Shown here one piece after another: positions 1 through 7,469 of a DNA stretch of 64,000 nucleotides. The position numbers and the translations under genes were made by a program. The DNA is from an uncultured Christensenellaceae bacterium (GTDB lineage Bacteria; Bacillota; Clostridia; Christensenellales; Pumilibacteraceae). The DNA lies in assembly GCA_910588155.1 (NCBI GenBank), contig CAJUPB010000001.1, positions 1 through 64,000 on the forward strand. Direction: 5' to 3'. A model generated the notes under the pieces. That model had not been told where the DNA came from. It ran no database searches and saw only the letters and a list, made by a program, of their open reading frames with translations. Each line of letters starts with the position of its first letter. The first letter of the stretch is position 1.

Positions 1-92
1 GACACGGAATACAATTCGCTCCCTTTGCCGTTCCATTTTAATATAAAACTTTACCTTTGACGAATTATTTTGATTTTTCCGTTTTAAAAACC

Positions 93-121
93 TTGACAAT
101 TAAAAAACAATATGATATATT
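93..121 (+). promoter_or_regulatory. Sigma-A promoter of the tRNA array
   Basis: A TTGACA -35 box (93-98) is separated by 17 bases from a TATATT -10 box (116-121). It lies about 60 bases before the first tRNA and is the only convincing promoter before the tRNA cluster. Bases 1-92 show no gene or other clear signal. Confidence 0.8.
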
Positions 122-181
122 ATTATGGTGTTCGCGAGTTTGTGCTTGTTTTGATATAAAAGCGTGCTTGTGAAAAAGTAT

Positions 182-257
182 GATTCATTAGCTCAGACGG
201 TAGAGCACTTGACTTTTAATCAAGGTGTCCCGGGTTCGAATCCCGGATGGATCACCA
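182..257 (+). tRNA. tRNA-Lys (anticodon TTT)
   Basis: Cloverleaf visible by eye: acceptor arm GATTCAT pairs with ATGGATC (one G-T pair), the anticodon stem CTTGA/TCAAG holds loop CTTTTAA giving anticodon TTT, and the T arm contains GGTTCGAATCC. The discriminator A and CCA end are encoded (254-257). First of four tightly packed tRNA genes, 5 bases before the next. Confidence 0.96.
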
Positions 258-262
258 AATAA

Positions 263-345
263 GCGGATGTGGCGGAATGGCAGACGCGTCGGGTTTAGGT
301 TCCGATATCTTCGATGTGGGGGTTCGAGTCCCTTCATCCGCACCA
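263..345 (+). tRNA. tRNA-Leu (anticodon TAG)
   Basis: Acceptor GCGGATG pairs with CATCCGC; the anticodon loop TTTAGGT gives TAG. The long variable arm, with a total length of 83 bases, marks a class II tRNA, as expected for Leu. The CCA end is encoded. It reads CTN codons, best CTA. Confidence 0.95.
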
Positions 346-356
346 TCCACAGCTAT

Positions 357-431
357 GCGGAAGTGGCTCAGTGGTAGAGCGTTGCCTTGCCAAGGCAAAT
401 GTCGCGAGTTCGAATCTCGTCTTCCGCTCCA
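357..431 (+). tRNA. tRNA-Gly (anticodon GCC)
   Basis: Acceptor GCGGAAG pairs with CTTCCGC; anticodon stem TTGCC/GGCAA with loop TTGCCAA gives GCC, which decodes GGC and GGT. The CCA end is encoded. It lies 11 bases after tRNA-Leu and 5 bases before the next tRNA, consistent with a single precursor transcript. Confidence 0.96.
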
Positions 432-436
432 ATTCA

Positions 437-512
437 GTGCCATTAGCTCAGTTGGTAGAGCACCTGACTCTTAATCAGGGTGTCCAGGGTTCGAGTCCCT
501 GATGGCGCACCA
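437..512 (+). tRNA. tRNA-Lys (anticodon CTT)
   Basis: Acceptor GTGCCAT pairs with ATGGCGC (one T-G pair); anticodon stem CCTGA/TCAGG with loop CTCTTAA gives CTT, specific for AAG codons. The CCA end is encoded. It complements the TTT-anticodon lysine tRNA at the head of the array, so both lysine isoacceptors come from one cluster. The following 65 bases up to rpmF contain no clear promoter. Confidence 0.95.
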
Positions 513-577
513 CAGGTTATATCGGCAGTCGTCGAAACAGACTCCGTTAACAAAAAAATCGACAGGAGGTGCTTAAA

Positions 578-766
578 ATGGCAGTCCCCAAGCATAAAAC
601 ATCGAAACAGAGAAGCAATAAGAGATTTGCGAATTGGAAGATTGCGAGTCCGTCTATTGCAGAGTGTCCGCAATGTCACGAAATGAAGCTTACGCACAGA
701 GTTTGTAAGACGTGCGGTTACTATGACGGTGTGAAAGTCATTGCCGTCGACGGCGACAAAAAGTAA
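578..766 (+). CDS. rpmF: 50S ribosomal protein L32
   Basis: A 62-residue protein starting MAVPKHKTSK, the characteristic L32 N-terminus, with a zinc ribbon built from CPQC and CKTC pairs, so this is the zinc-binding form rather than the cysteine-free paralogue some Firmicutes carry. The ATG at 578 is preceded by AGGAGG (564-569); a GTG nine bases upstream lies inside that site and is rejected. The usual upstream partner (DUF177/YceD gene) is absent; instead a tRNA array precedes it and may share its transcript. plsX follows, the common rpmF-plsX pairing. Small basic protein of the large ribosomal subunit. Confidence 0.95.
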   Translation: MAVPKHKTSKQRSNKRFANWKIASPSIAECPQCHEMKLTHRVCKTCGYYDGVKVIAVDGDKK

Positions 767-774
767 AGAAATCG

Positions 775-805
775 AACAGCCCCGTGTATCGGGGTTGTTT
801 ATTTG
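775..805 (+). terminator. Hairpin between rpmF and plsX
   Basis: A 10-base-pair stem (775-784 with 790-799, GC-rich centre CCCCG/CGGGG, loop TGTAT) is followed only by a short TATTTG stretch. It could be a partial terminator, attenuating tRNA/rpmF transcription before plsX, or an mRNA-processing or stabilising hairpin. The weak T run argues against full termination. Confidence 0.55.
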
Positions 806-819
806 TAAGGAGTTTTCAA

Positions 820-1830
820 ATGAAAGTAGTTGTAGATATTTTCGGAGGAGACAATTCGCCTGATGCACTGGTTAAAGGCAGTCTCGACGCTATGACCGAA
901 ATCAAGAATCTTGAAATCGTAATGGTCGGCGACAGCGATAAAATCAAAGCCGAGCTTGACAAGTACAAACACGACGATAAGCGTATCGAGATTTTCGACG
1001 CAAAAGACGTCATAACCAATGACGACGTTCCGACAATGGCGATAAAAACGAAAAAGGAATCTTCGCTTGTCAAAGCGTTGGAACTTCTCGACAGTCGCGA
1101 CGATACGTGCGGTTTGGTTTCCGCAGGAAGTACGGGAGCCGTTTTGACGGGAGGAATTTTTAAAGTCAAGCGTTTGGACGGAATAAACAGGCCTGCGCTT
1201 GCGCCTGTTTTGCCCACAAAAACGGGCGGCAACGTGTGCCTTATAGACTGCGGCGCAAACGTCGATTGCAGACCGGAATTTTTGACTCAATTTGCGGTTA
1301 TGGGCAGTTGCTATATGAAAGCGGTGTACGGAATCGAAAATCCACGAGTGGGTCTTGTTTCTGTCGGCGTTGAGGACAAGAAAGGAAACGAACTTACGAA
1401 AGAGGTCTTCAAGGTTTTGAAAGAAATGCCTATAAACTTTGTCGGAAATATGGAAGCTCGTGACGCGCTGTCCGGAAATTACGACGTGCTCGTTTGCGAC
1501 GGATTTGTCGGAAACGTACTTTTGAAAACTGCGGAAGGAACTGCCGGAATGGTTATGTCGATGATGAAAAAGGCGATTATGAGTTCGGCATCGGCAAAAT
1601 TCGGCGCATTGTTTATGAAAAAAGCTTTCAAAAAGTTGAAATATGATATGGACTATAACACGAGAGGCGGCGCGCCTTTCCTCGGAGTCAGAAAGATTAT
1701 AGTAAAAGCTCACGGCGGGTCGAACGATGTGGCGGTTAAAGCCGCGGTTATGCAAACGGTGAAGATGGCGGAAAACAATCTCGTGGATAATATACGCCGT
1801 GAGTTGAATGCATTGCAAAACAATGAATGA
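820..1830 (+). CDS. plsX: Phosphate acyltransferase PlsX
   Basis: A 336-residue protein of the PlsX family, which makes acyl-phosphate from acyl-ACP for the PlsY/PlsC route to phosphatidic acid at the membrane. It begins with VVVDIFGGDNSP, matching the family's N-terminal DxxGGDxxP motif, and has the SAGSTGAVL, DCGANVDCRPEFL and GFVGNVLLK blocks in the expected order. Start ATG 820 has AAGGAG 8 bases upstream; an earlier in-frame ATG at 784 lies in the hairpin and is unlikely. It is followed directly by rnc with an 8-base overlap; the acpP gene often found between them in Firmicutes is not here, so acyl carrier protein must be encoded elsewhere. Confidence 0.95.
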   Translation: MKVVVDIFGGDNSPDALVKGSLDAMTEIKNLEIVMVGDSDKIKAELDKYKHDDKRIEIFDAKDVITNDDVPTMAIKTKKESSLVKALELLDSRDDTCGLVSAGSTGAVLTGGIFKVKRLDGINRPALAPVLPTKTGGNVCLIDCGANVDCRPEFLTQFAVMGSCYMKAVYGIENPRVGLVSVGVEDKKGNELTKEVFKVLKEMPINFVGNMEARDALSGNYDVLVCDGFVGNVLLKTAEGTAGMVMSMMKKAIMSSASAKFGALFMKKAFKKLKYDMDYNTRGGAPFLGVRKIIVKAHGGSNDVAVKAAVMQTVKMAENNLVDNIRRELNALQNNE

Positions 1831-2491
1831 TTCTTTAAACGATTTCCAAAATAGAATCGGCTATAAATTCAAAAACGAGAGTATTCTCGTAACGGCGTTG
1901 ACTCACGCTTCTTACGCCAACGAACACGGATGTGAGTCTAATGAGAGAATGGAATTTTTGGGCGACAGCATACTCAATTTCTTGGTTTCCGAAAAGCTGT
2001 ACGCCAAAGGTTTGAGCGAAGGCGAAATGACGCAATTGCGTGCCAAAACAGTGTCCAGACAGCCGTTGGCTTTGGCCGTCGAGAGGCTTGGGGCTATGGC
2101 ATTGTTGCGTTTGGGAGAAGGCGCAAAAAGGGAAGAGCGCGTAACCGAAAAGTTTAAATCGAATATTTTCGAAGCAATAATAGGGGCGATATATCTGGAC
2201 GGCAGGTCTTTAAAAAAATGTTCTGATTTCATTTTTGCCTTTTTGAAACCTGTTGACGCCGACAGAGTTTCCGATTTTAAGTCCGCGCTGCAAGAATTTG
2301 TTCAAGACAAGAAGTTGGGCAATATCGTATATAAAACACGTCAGGTTGAAGATTGCGTCGCTTCGCAATTTTGTTCGGAAGTTTTTATATCGGAAAAGCC
2401 GTTTGCAAAAGGATACGGCTGTCGAAAAAAGGATGCGGAAAAGGAAGCAGCCTGTCTTGCCTACAATATTTTGATACGGAAGGAAAAATAA
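1823..2491 (+). CDS. rnc: Ribonuclease III
   Basis: A 222-residue double-strand-specific endoribonuclease for rRNA processing. The signature NERMEFLGDSIL (catalytic E and D) lies near residues 40-51, followed by the second acidic cluster FEAIIGAIYLD, then a C-terminal dsRNA-binding domain (about 155-222) ending with GCRKKDAEKEAACLAY. Start ATG 1823 overlaps the plsX stop by 8 bases with no clear Shine-Dalgarno site, so translational coupling to plsX is likely. An ATG 15 bases upstream is possible but gives an untypical N-terminus. It is followed after a 66-base gap by smc, which has its own promoter. Confidence 0.95.
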   Translation: MNDSLNDFQNRIGYKFKNESILVTALTHASYANEHGCESNERMEFLGDSILNFLVSEKLYAKGLSEGEMTQLRAKTVSRQPLALAVERLGAMALLRLGEGAKREERVTEKFKSNIFEAIIGAIYLDGRSLKKCSDFIFAFLKPVDADRVSDFKSALQEFVQDKKLGNIVYKTRQVEDCVASQFCSEVFISEKPFAKGYGCRKKDAEKEAACLAYNILIRKEK

Positions 2492-2492
2492 A

Positions 2493-2522
2493 TTGACTTT
2501 TGCTTTGGTAAAATGTTAAAAT
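2493..2522 (+). promoter_or_regulatory. Promoter before smc
   Basis: TTGACT (2493-2498), an 18-base spacer, and TAAAAT (2517-2522). It sits in the only gap between rnc and smc and would give a leader of about 30 bases including the CGGAG ribosome site at 2545-2549. Confidence 0.6.
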
Positions 2523-2557
2523 AATATCAGCGGTACAAGCATAACGGAGTATAACAT

Positions 2558-5500
2558 TTGTCATTAAAGTTTAAAAAAATCGAAGTGAGCGGATTTAAAT
2601 CCTTTGCGGACAAGCTCGAAATCAAATTCGGCGGAGGAGTAACGGCTATTGTCGGACCCAACGGTTGCGGCAAGAGCAACGTTGCCGATTCCATACGTTG
2701 GGTTTTGGGCGAGCAGTCGGCAAAATTATTGCGCGGCAGTTCTATGCAGGACGTAATATTCAAAGGAACGGAGAAGAGAAAGTCTCTGTCTTTTTGTGAG
2801 GTCTCTTTGTATTTCGACAATACCGAAAAATGGTTTTCCGATTTAAGCTATGACGAAGTGGTTATTTCCAGAAAACTTTACCGTTCGGGAGAAAGCGAAT
2901 ATTTTATCAACAAGCAGCCGTGTCTGTTACGTACCATAACCGAATATCTGCGGGACGCGGGAATGGGACGTGAGGGCTATTCGATTATAGGACAAGGGCG
3001 AGTGGAAGGCTTGCTTTCCGCGAAGCCGGAGGACAGACGTGCTATTTTCGAAGAGGCTGCGGGTATTTCCAAGTACAAAGCCAAGAAAAACGAAACCGAA
3101 AGGAAGTTATTGCGTACGAGAGACAATCTCACGCGCATAAACGATATTCTTGCTGAAAAGCTGAATACTTTGGAGCCTTTGACGAAACAGGCGGAAGCTG
3201 CGAGAAAGTATTTGGAATTGGAAGAATCGTTGAAGACCAACGAAATAAATATTTACATACATCAGTACGAGTCTGCCGAAACTGCCAAATCTGCCATAAG
3301 CAGCAGACTTCAAGCTTTGAACGACGCGATAGTCGCTAAAAACAAAGAATGCGACGAGGCGGTTGCGGCATATAATGAGGCTATGCAAAATTTCGGTTCG
3401 GTAGACAGAAATATAGAAGGATTGCGGGCGCAAGAGCTTTCTCTGACGGTTGACATAGAAAAAAAATCCGGCGAAATCAAATTACTTACCGAAAGATTGG
3501 GATATTTGCACAAACAGAATGAAGAGTTGTTCGCCGAAAAAGAGATTTTGACGCGTGAACAGCGGGATACGGAAGAGAAAATATCGAAGAGCAAAGCCGA
3601 GCTTGACAAAAAAGAGTACGAGCTTGCAAATCTTCACGCAAAAAAAGAGAAAACAGACGATTCGTATTTTAAGATTATGAATCAGGTCAAAGCATACGAA
3701 GAAGAAATCGATTCCAATCACAGAGATATTATCGAGACGATGAATCGCTTGACTGAAATTAAGTCGAATATGTCGAGCCTCACGGCGGAACGACAAGCGC
3801 TTGCGAATCTTATCGAGGATATAAAAGATAGAAAGCGGGGATATGCTTCGGACATTACTGCGTTAAAGTCTGCGGTCGAAGCAGGTTCGGCGGAAAAAGT
3901 TGCTCTCGTGGAAAAAAAGAACAGTTTGCAATCTCAACTCGATGCTTTGCAAAAGGACAGTGTTGCTTGCGCCGAGCGTGTCAGCGAGCTGACTTCTCAA
4001 ATAGACGCTTTGAATGAAAAATACTTTATGTCAAAGTCGCGCAAAAAAATGTTACAAGATATGCACGACGCATACAACGGGTTTGCAAACAGTGTCAGGG
4101 ATTTATTACTTGCCGCAAAAAGCGACGAGGATGTGCGCTCCAAGATTCTCGGGGTTGTCGCGCAACTTTTGAAAGTCGAGCCGAAATATGAAACTGCGAT
4201 AGGAATGGCGCTCGGCAATGCGGTTCAGAATATTGTTGTAAAAAATGAAGAAGACGTCAAATTTCTTATTGCATATTTAAAAAGAAAGAATCTCGGGCGC
4301 GCAACTTTTCTGCCTATTTCGGCAGTTAAGCCGAGAAGCATAGATTCCGTATATAAAAGATTTTTGTCGGGTGACGGAGTGTGCGGCGTTGCGAGCGATT
4401 TGGTGTCTTACGACCGAGAGTATGCTACCGTGGTGTCGGGACTTTTGGGCGGAACGGTTGTCGTGGACAATATGGACGTAGCCGTGCGGTTGGCCCGTTC
4501 GACAGGGTTCTCGTTCAGAATCGTTACGTTGGACGGAGATATCGTGAATCCTACGGGTGCGATGACGGGCGGCAGCAAGAAAGCGGATAACATAACCAAT
4601 ATTTTCTCGAATGACAGAGAGCTGAAAGAGCTTATTGTCGAGGTTGGAAGAATGGAAGCGGATTTGTCTGATTTGACAAGAGAGCGCAAGATTGCCGTGG
4701 AAAAGCAGCAATGCTTTACGAAAGATTTGAAGTCGAGCCGAGAAACTTTGCACGAAGTAGAGGTGGAGCTTGCGGCAAAAGCGGAGGCTTTGAGTAAATC
4801 GTCGTTTGATTTGCAAAGATTCGAACAGCAATTCGAGTCTCTTGTCAAAGACATAGAAAGACATTCCGAACGAATTGCCGAAATCGACGCGGATATAAAT
4901 TCCGTCAGTACATTGGAAGCTGCCGTCGAAGAGAAAAAGAAAGCTACTTCCGACAGTTCGCAGGAGAGACAGATTCGTTTCGACGAATTGAAAAGAGAGC
5001 GAGACAGACTCGGCGCCGAACTCGGGGATATCCGTTTGTCCATTGCGAAGGCGGAAAGCTTATTGGGGGCTATGAACGACGAGATGGCGCGACTTCAAAA
5101 CAATGTCGTAATGATTTCTGACAGATTGCAACGCGGAGCGGAGCAGATTACGGCAAATTCCGTTTTGATACGTACTTTGGACGACGAGCGCAATTCGTTG
5201 AGCGGCTCGCAGAAAGTTCAGGACTCTTCTTTGGTGGACAGCATACGGGCGAAACTTGCAAATCTCGACGAATACAAAATAGGATTACAAGAAAAAATGG
5301 CGGAAGTCGACTCTGCGAAAGTGCGACTTTTGAACGAATTGTCCGAGTTGCGCGAGAAAAAGAGCGGGGAAGAAATGCAGCTGATGCAAGTGGATTCCGA
5401 TATCGATACTATGCAACAGCACATTTTGGAAAGCTATAATTTCGATTACGAACAATGCCTTCAATTCAAACAGGAAAATTTCGACGCCGAAAAAGCGTCT

Positions 5501-6160
5501 GCGGAGCGCAACCGTCTGAAAAGACAAATCAAGTCTTTGGGCTATGTGAACGTCGATGCTATTGAACGCAGCAAAGTTGTTTACGACGAGTATCACAGTA
5601 TGGACGTTCAGCGGCAGGATTTGGAAAGAGCCGAATCGGACCTCGTAAAAATAATCAAAGAAATAAGCGATGAAATGCTTGGCCGCTTTAACGACCGTTT
5701 TTCACAGATAAGGGAAAACTTTATTAAAATATTCAAAGAGCTGTTTGACGGCGGATTTGCCGACCTCATCATTCAGGAAAGCGAAGACCCTTTGGAAGCG
5801 GGTATAGAAATTGTCGCACAACCTCCCGAAAAGAAATTGCAATCGATTTCGTTGCTTTCGGGCGGCGAAAGGGCACTGACGGCAATAGCGATATTATTTG
5901 CGATATTGCGTTTGAAACCTATGCCTTTCTGCGTATTGGACGAAATCGAAGCTGCGCTCGACGATGCCAATGCCGGGCGTTTTGCCAGGTATTTGCGTCG
6001 GTTCAGCGAGGATACGCAGTTTATCGTTATAACGCACAGAAAGCCCACTATGGAGCTTGCCGACAGCTTATACGGCGTTACGATGGAAGAAAAAGGCGTC
6101 AGTAAAATCGTTTCCGTAAAGTTGAGCGATGCGGTGGCTGCTGCGGAAAGTATGAGTTAG
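2558..6160 (+). CDS. smc: Chromosome segregation protein SMC
   Basis: A 1200-residue SMC ATPase of normal bacterial length, which compacts and segregates chromosomes with ScpA/ScpB. Walker A GPNGCGKS is at residues 33-40; long coiled-coil arms flank a hinge at about 500-660; the C-terminal head carries signature LLSGGERAL (from 1099) and Walker B FCVLDEIEAAL (about 1124-1134). The start is TTG at 2558, giving MSLKFKKIEVSGFKSFADK, the usual SMC N-terminus, with CGGAG eight bases upstream. smc-ftsY-ffh linkage is the classic Firmicutes arrangement. Confidence 0.97.
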   Translation: MSLKFKKIEVSGFKSFADKLEIKFGGGVTAIVGPNGCGKSNVADSIRWVLGEQSAKLLRGSSMQDVIFKGTEKRKSLSFCEVSLYFDNTEKWFSDLSYDEVVISRKLYRSGESEYFINKQPCLLRTITEYLRDAGMGREGYSIIGQGRVEGLLSAKPEDRRAIFEEAAGISKYKAKKNETERKLLRTRDNLTRINDILAEKLNTLEPLTKQAEAARKYLELEESLKTNEINIYIHQYESAETAKSAISSRLQALNDAIVAKNKECDEAVAAYNEAMQNFGSVDRNIEGLRAQELSLTVDIEKKSGEIKLLTERLGYLHKQNEELFAEKEILTREQRDTEEKISKSKAELDKKEYELANLHAKKEKTDDSYFKIMNQVKAYEEEIDSNHRDIIETMNRLTEIKSNMSSLTAERQALANLIEDIKDRKRGYASDITALKSAVEAGSAEKVALVEKKNSLQSQLDALQKDSVACAERVSELTSQIDALNEKYFMSKSRKKMLQDMHDAYNGFANSVRDLLLAAKSDEDVRSKILGVVAQLLKVEPKYETAIGMALGNAVQNIVVKNEEDVKFLIAYLKRKNLGRATFLPISAVKPRSIDSVYKRFLSGDGVCGVASDLVSYDREYATVVSGLLGGTVVVDNMDVAVRLARSTGFSFRIVTLDGDIVNPTGAMTGGSKKADNITNIFSNDRELKELIVEVGRMEADLSDLTRERKIAVEKQQCFTKDLKSSRETLHEVEVELAAKAEALSKSSFDLQRFEQQFESLVKDIERHSERIAEIDADINSVSTLEAAVEEKKKATSDSSQERQIRFDELKRERDRLGAELGDIRLSIAKAESLLGAMNDEMARLQNNVVMISDRLQRGAEQITANSVLIRTLDDERNSLSGSQKVQDSSLVDSIRAKLANLDEYKIGLQEKMAEVDSAKVRLLNELSELREKKSGEEMQLMQVDSDIDTMQQHILESYNFDYEQCLQFKQENFDAEKASAERNRLKRQIKSLGYVNVDAIERSKVVYDEYHSMDVQRQDLERAESDLVKIIKEISDEMLGRFNDRFSQIRENFIKIFKELFDGGFADLIIQESEDPLEAGIEIVAQPPEKKLQSISLLSGGERALTAIAILFAILRLKPMPFCVLDEIEAALDDANAGRFARYLRRFSEDTQFIVITHRKPTMELADSLYGVTMEEKGVSKIVSVKLSDAVAAAESMS

Positions 6161-6170
6161 GAGAGAAGAT

Positions 6171-7070
6171 ATGGGTTTTTTCAGTAAGCTTAAAGAGAGT
6201 CTGAAAAAGACGAAAGAAGCAATAAGCTATAAGCTGAACAAGTTATTTACGGGCGGCGTATTAAACGACGAGTTTTATGACGAGTTGGAAATGATTATGC
6301 TGTCCGCAGACATAGGCGCGGGAGCTACCGAAACCATTCTCGAACAGCTTCGCGATGTTGTTGACGAAAAGCATATCAGAAAAACCGACGAGGTGCGAGA
6401 GGAATTGCGCCGTATTATGGTGGAGATATTGGAGGACAACCCCGCTCCCGATTACGAATATCCGCTTATTATAGTGGTTGCGGGCGTCAACGGTGTCGGA
6501 AAGACCACGGCGATAGGGAAATTGGCGAAACGATTTAAAGAACAGAAGAAATCCGTTACGATAGTTGCGGGGGATACTTTCAGAGCGGCGGCTTCCGACC
6601 AGCTTACGGTTTGGGCGGAACGAGCGGGGGTGAGAATCGTGAAACACACGGAAGGAGCCGACCCCAGTGCCGTCGTCTATGACGCTGTTATGAGTGCGAA
6701 AAGCAAGAAAACGGACGTCTTATTGGTGGATACGGCGGGACGCTTGCACAACAAAAAGAATCTTATGCGAGAGTTGGAAAAGATATCGGGTATTATAGGT
6801 CGCGAGATGCCGGAAGCTATGCATTTGAACTATATCGTTTTGGATGCGACCACGGGACAAAATGCTTTGTCGCAGGTCGATATTTTCAACGAAGCCATCG
6901 ATTTGGACGGCATAATTTTGACAAAACTCGACGGCACGGCAAAAGGCGGAGTTGTGCTGGCGATAGCCACTCAATTGCAGATACCGGTCGTTTATGTGGG
7001 AGTGGGAGAGGGTATTGACGATTTGGAAGAATTCGATGCGAAAAATTTTATCGATGCAATTGTGTCGTAA
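6171..7070 (+). CDS. ftsY: Signal recognition particle receptor FtsY
   Basis: A 299-residue SRP GTPase that docks Ffh-ribosome complexes to the membrane. N domain occupies about 1-95; the G domain has P-loop GVNGVGKTT (105-113), DTFRAAA, DTAGR and TKLDGTAKGG. The acidic A domain of proteobacterial FtsY is missing, as is usual in Gram-positives; a short basic amphipathic N-terminus probably contacts the membrane. Start ATG 6171 has GGAGAGA just upstream, 10 bases after the smc stop, so the two are co-transcribed. It is followed by a strong promoter for ylxM-ffh. Confidence 0.96.
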   Translation: MGFFSKLKESLKKTKEAISYKLNKLFTGGVLNDEFYDELEMIMLSADIGAGATETILEQLRDVVDEKHIRKTDEVREELRRIMVEILEDNPAPDYEYPLIIVVAGVNGVGKTTAIGKLAKRFKEQKKSVTIVAGDTFRAAASDQLTVWAERAGVRIVKHTEGADPSAVVYDAVMSAKSKKTDVLLVDTAGRLHNKKNLMRELEKISGIIGREMPEAMHLNYIVLDATTGQNALSQVDIFNEAIDLDGIILTKLDGTAKGGVVLAIATQLQIPVVYVGVGEGIDDLEEFDAKNFIDAIVS

Positions 7071-7073
7071 CGC

Positions 7074-7102
7074 TTGACAATTTATTTGCGATGATATACA
7101 AT
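7074..7102 (+). promoter_or_regulatory. Promoter of ylxM-ffh
   Basis: A perfect TTGACA (7074-7079), a 17-base spacer, and TACAAT (7097-7102). The expected transcript start (near 7109) falls inside the left arm of the inverted repeat that follows, so the repeat overlaps the initially transcribed region. Confidence 0.85.
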
Positions 7103-7134
7103 AAAGGTGTAAAGTTTATCAGCTTTACACCTTT
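7103..7134 (+). repeat. Perfect inverted repeat at the ylxM-ffh start site
   Basis: Arm AAAGGTGTAAAG (7103-7114) and its exact reverse complement CTTTACACCTTT (7123-7134) are separated by 8 bases. Immediately downstream of the -10 box and ending 7 bases before the ylxM ATG, it is placed like a repressor operator (core GTGTAAA-N10-TTTACAC). Alternatively it is an RNA hairpin that hides the ylxM translation start. It is not followed by a T run, so it is not a terminator. Confidence 0.8.
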
Positions 7135-7141
7135 GGTATTT

Positions 7142-7456
7142 ATGGACAAAGACTTGAACATAAGCATACTCAACGATATTTACGGTTCTTTGCTTACGCA
7201 AAACAGGCGTGAAGTTATAGGAAGTTATTACGACTGCGATTTGTCGTTGGGCGAAATAGCCGAGAATTGCGGAATTTCCAGGCAGGCCGTAAGAGACAGT
7301 GTCAGCAAGGCAAAAGAGTCTCTTCTGGATTATGAGAAGAAGTTGGGATTTAAAGCGAAGCTCGATAAAATCGTCAAAGACTTGAAGTTGTGTTTATGCG
7401 AAGACGATATCGGGCGTTTGAAGAAGAAATTGGAAGAAGTCATTAACAGCATTTAG
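7142..7456 (+). CDS. ylxM: YlxM family HTH protein (SRP-associated)
   Basis: A 104-residue member of the YlxM/p13 (UPF0122) family, a helix-turn-helix protein encoded upstream of ffh in most Firmicutes and reported to modulate SRP function. The HTH segment LSLGEIAENCGISRQAVRDS lies at about residues 36-55 and resembles sigma region 4, followed by a coiled-coil tail. Start ATG 7142 gives MDKDLNISILNDIYGSLLT, the family N-terminus; the in-frame ATG at 7091 overlaps the promoter -10 region and is rejected. No good Shine-Dalgarno site is visible and the start lies next to the inverted repeat, so expression may be controlled there. ffh begins 13 bases downstream. Confidence 0.88.
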   Translation: MDKDLNISILNDIYGSLLTQNRREVIGSYYDCDLSLGEIAENCGISRQAVRDSVSKAKESLLDYEKKLGFKAKLDKIVKDLKLCLCEDDIGRLKKKLEEVINSI

Positions 7457-7469
7457 CGACGAGGTTTAT

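Noticed and set aside
7091..7141. An in-frame extension of ylxM from ATG 7091
   Set aside because: This ATG overlaps the promoter spacer and -10 box, upstream of the expected transcript start; the family N-terminus begins at ATG 7142.
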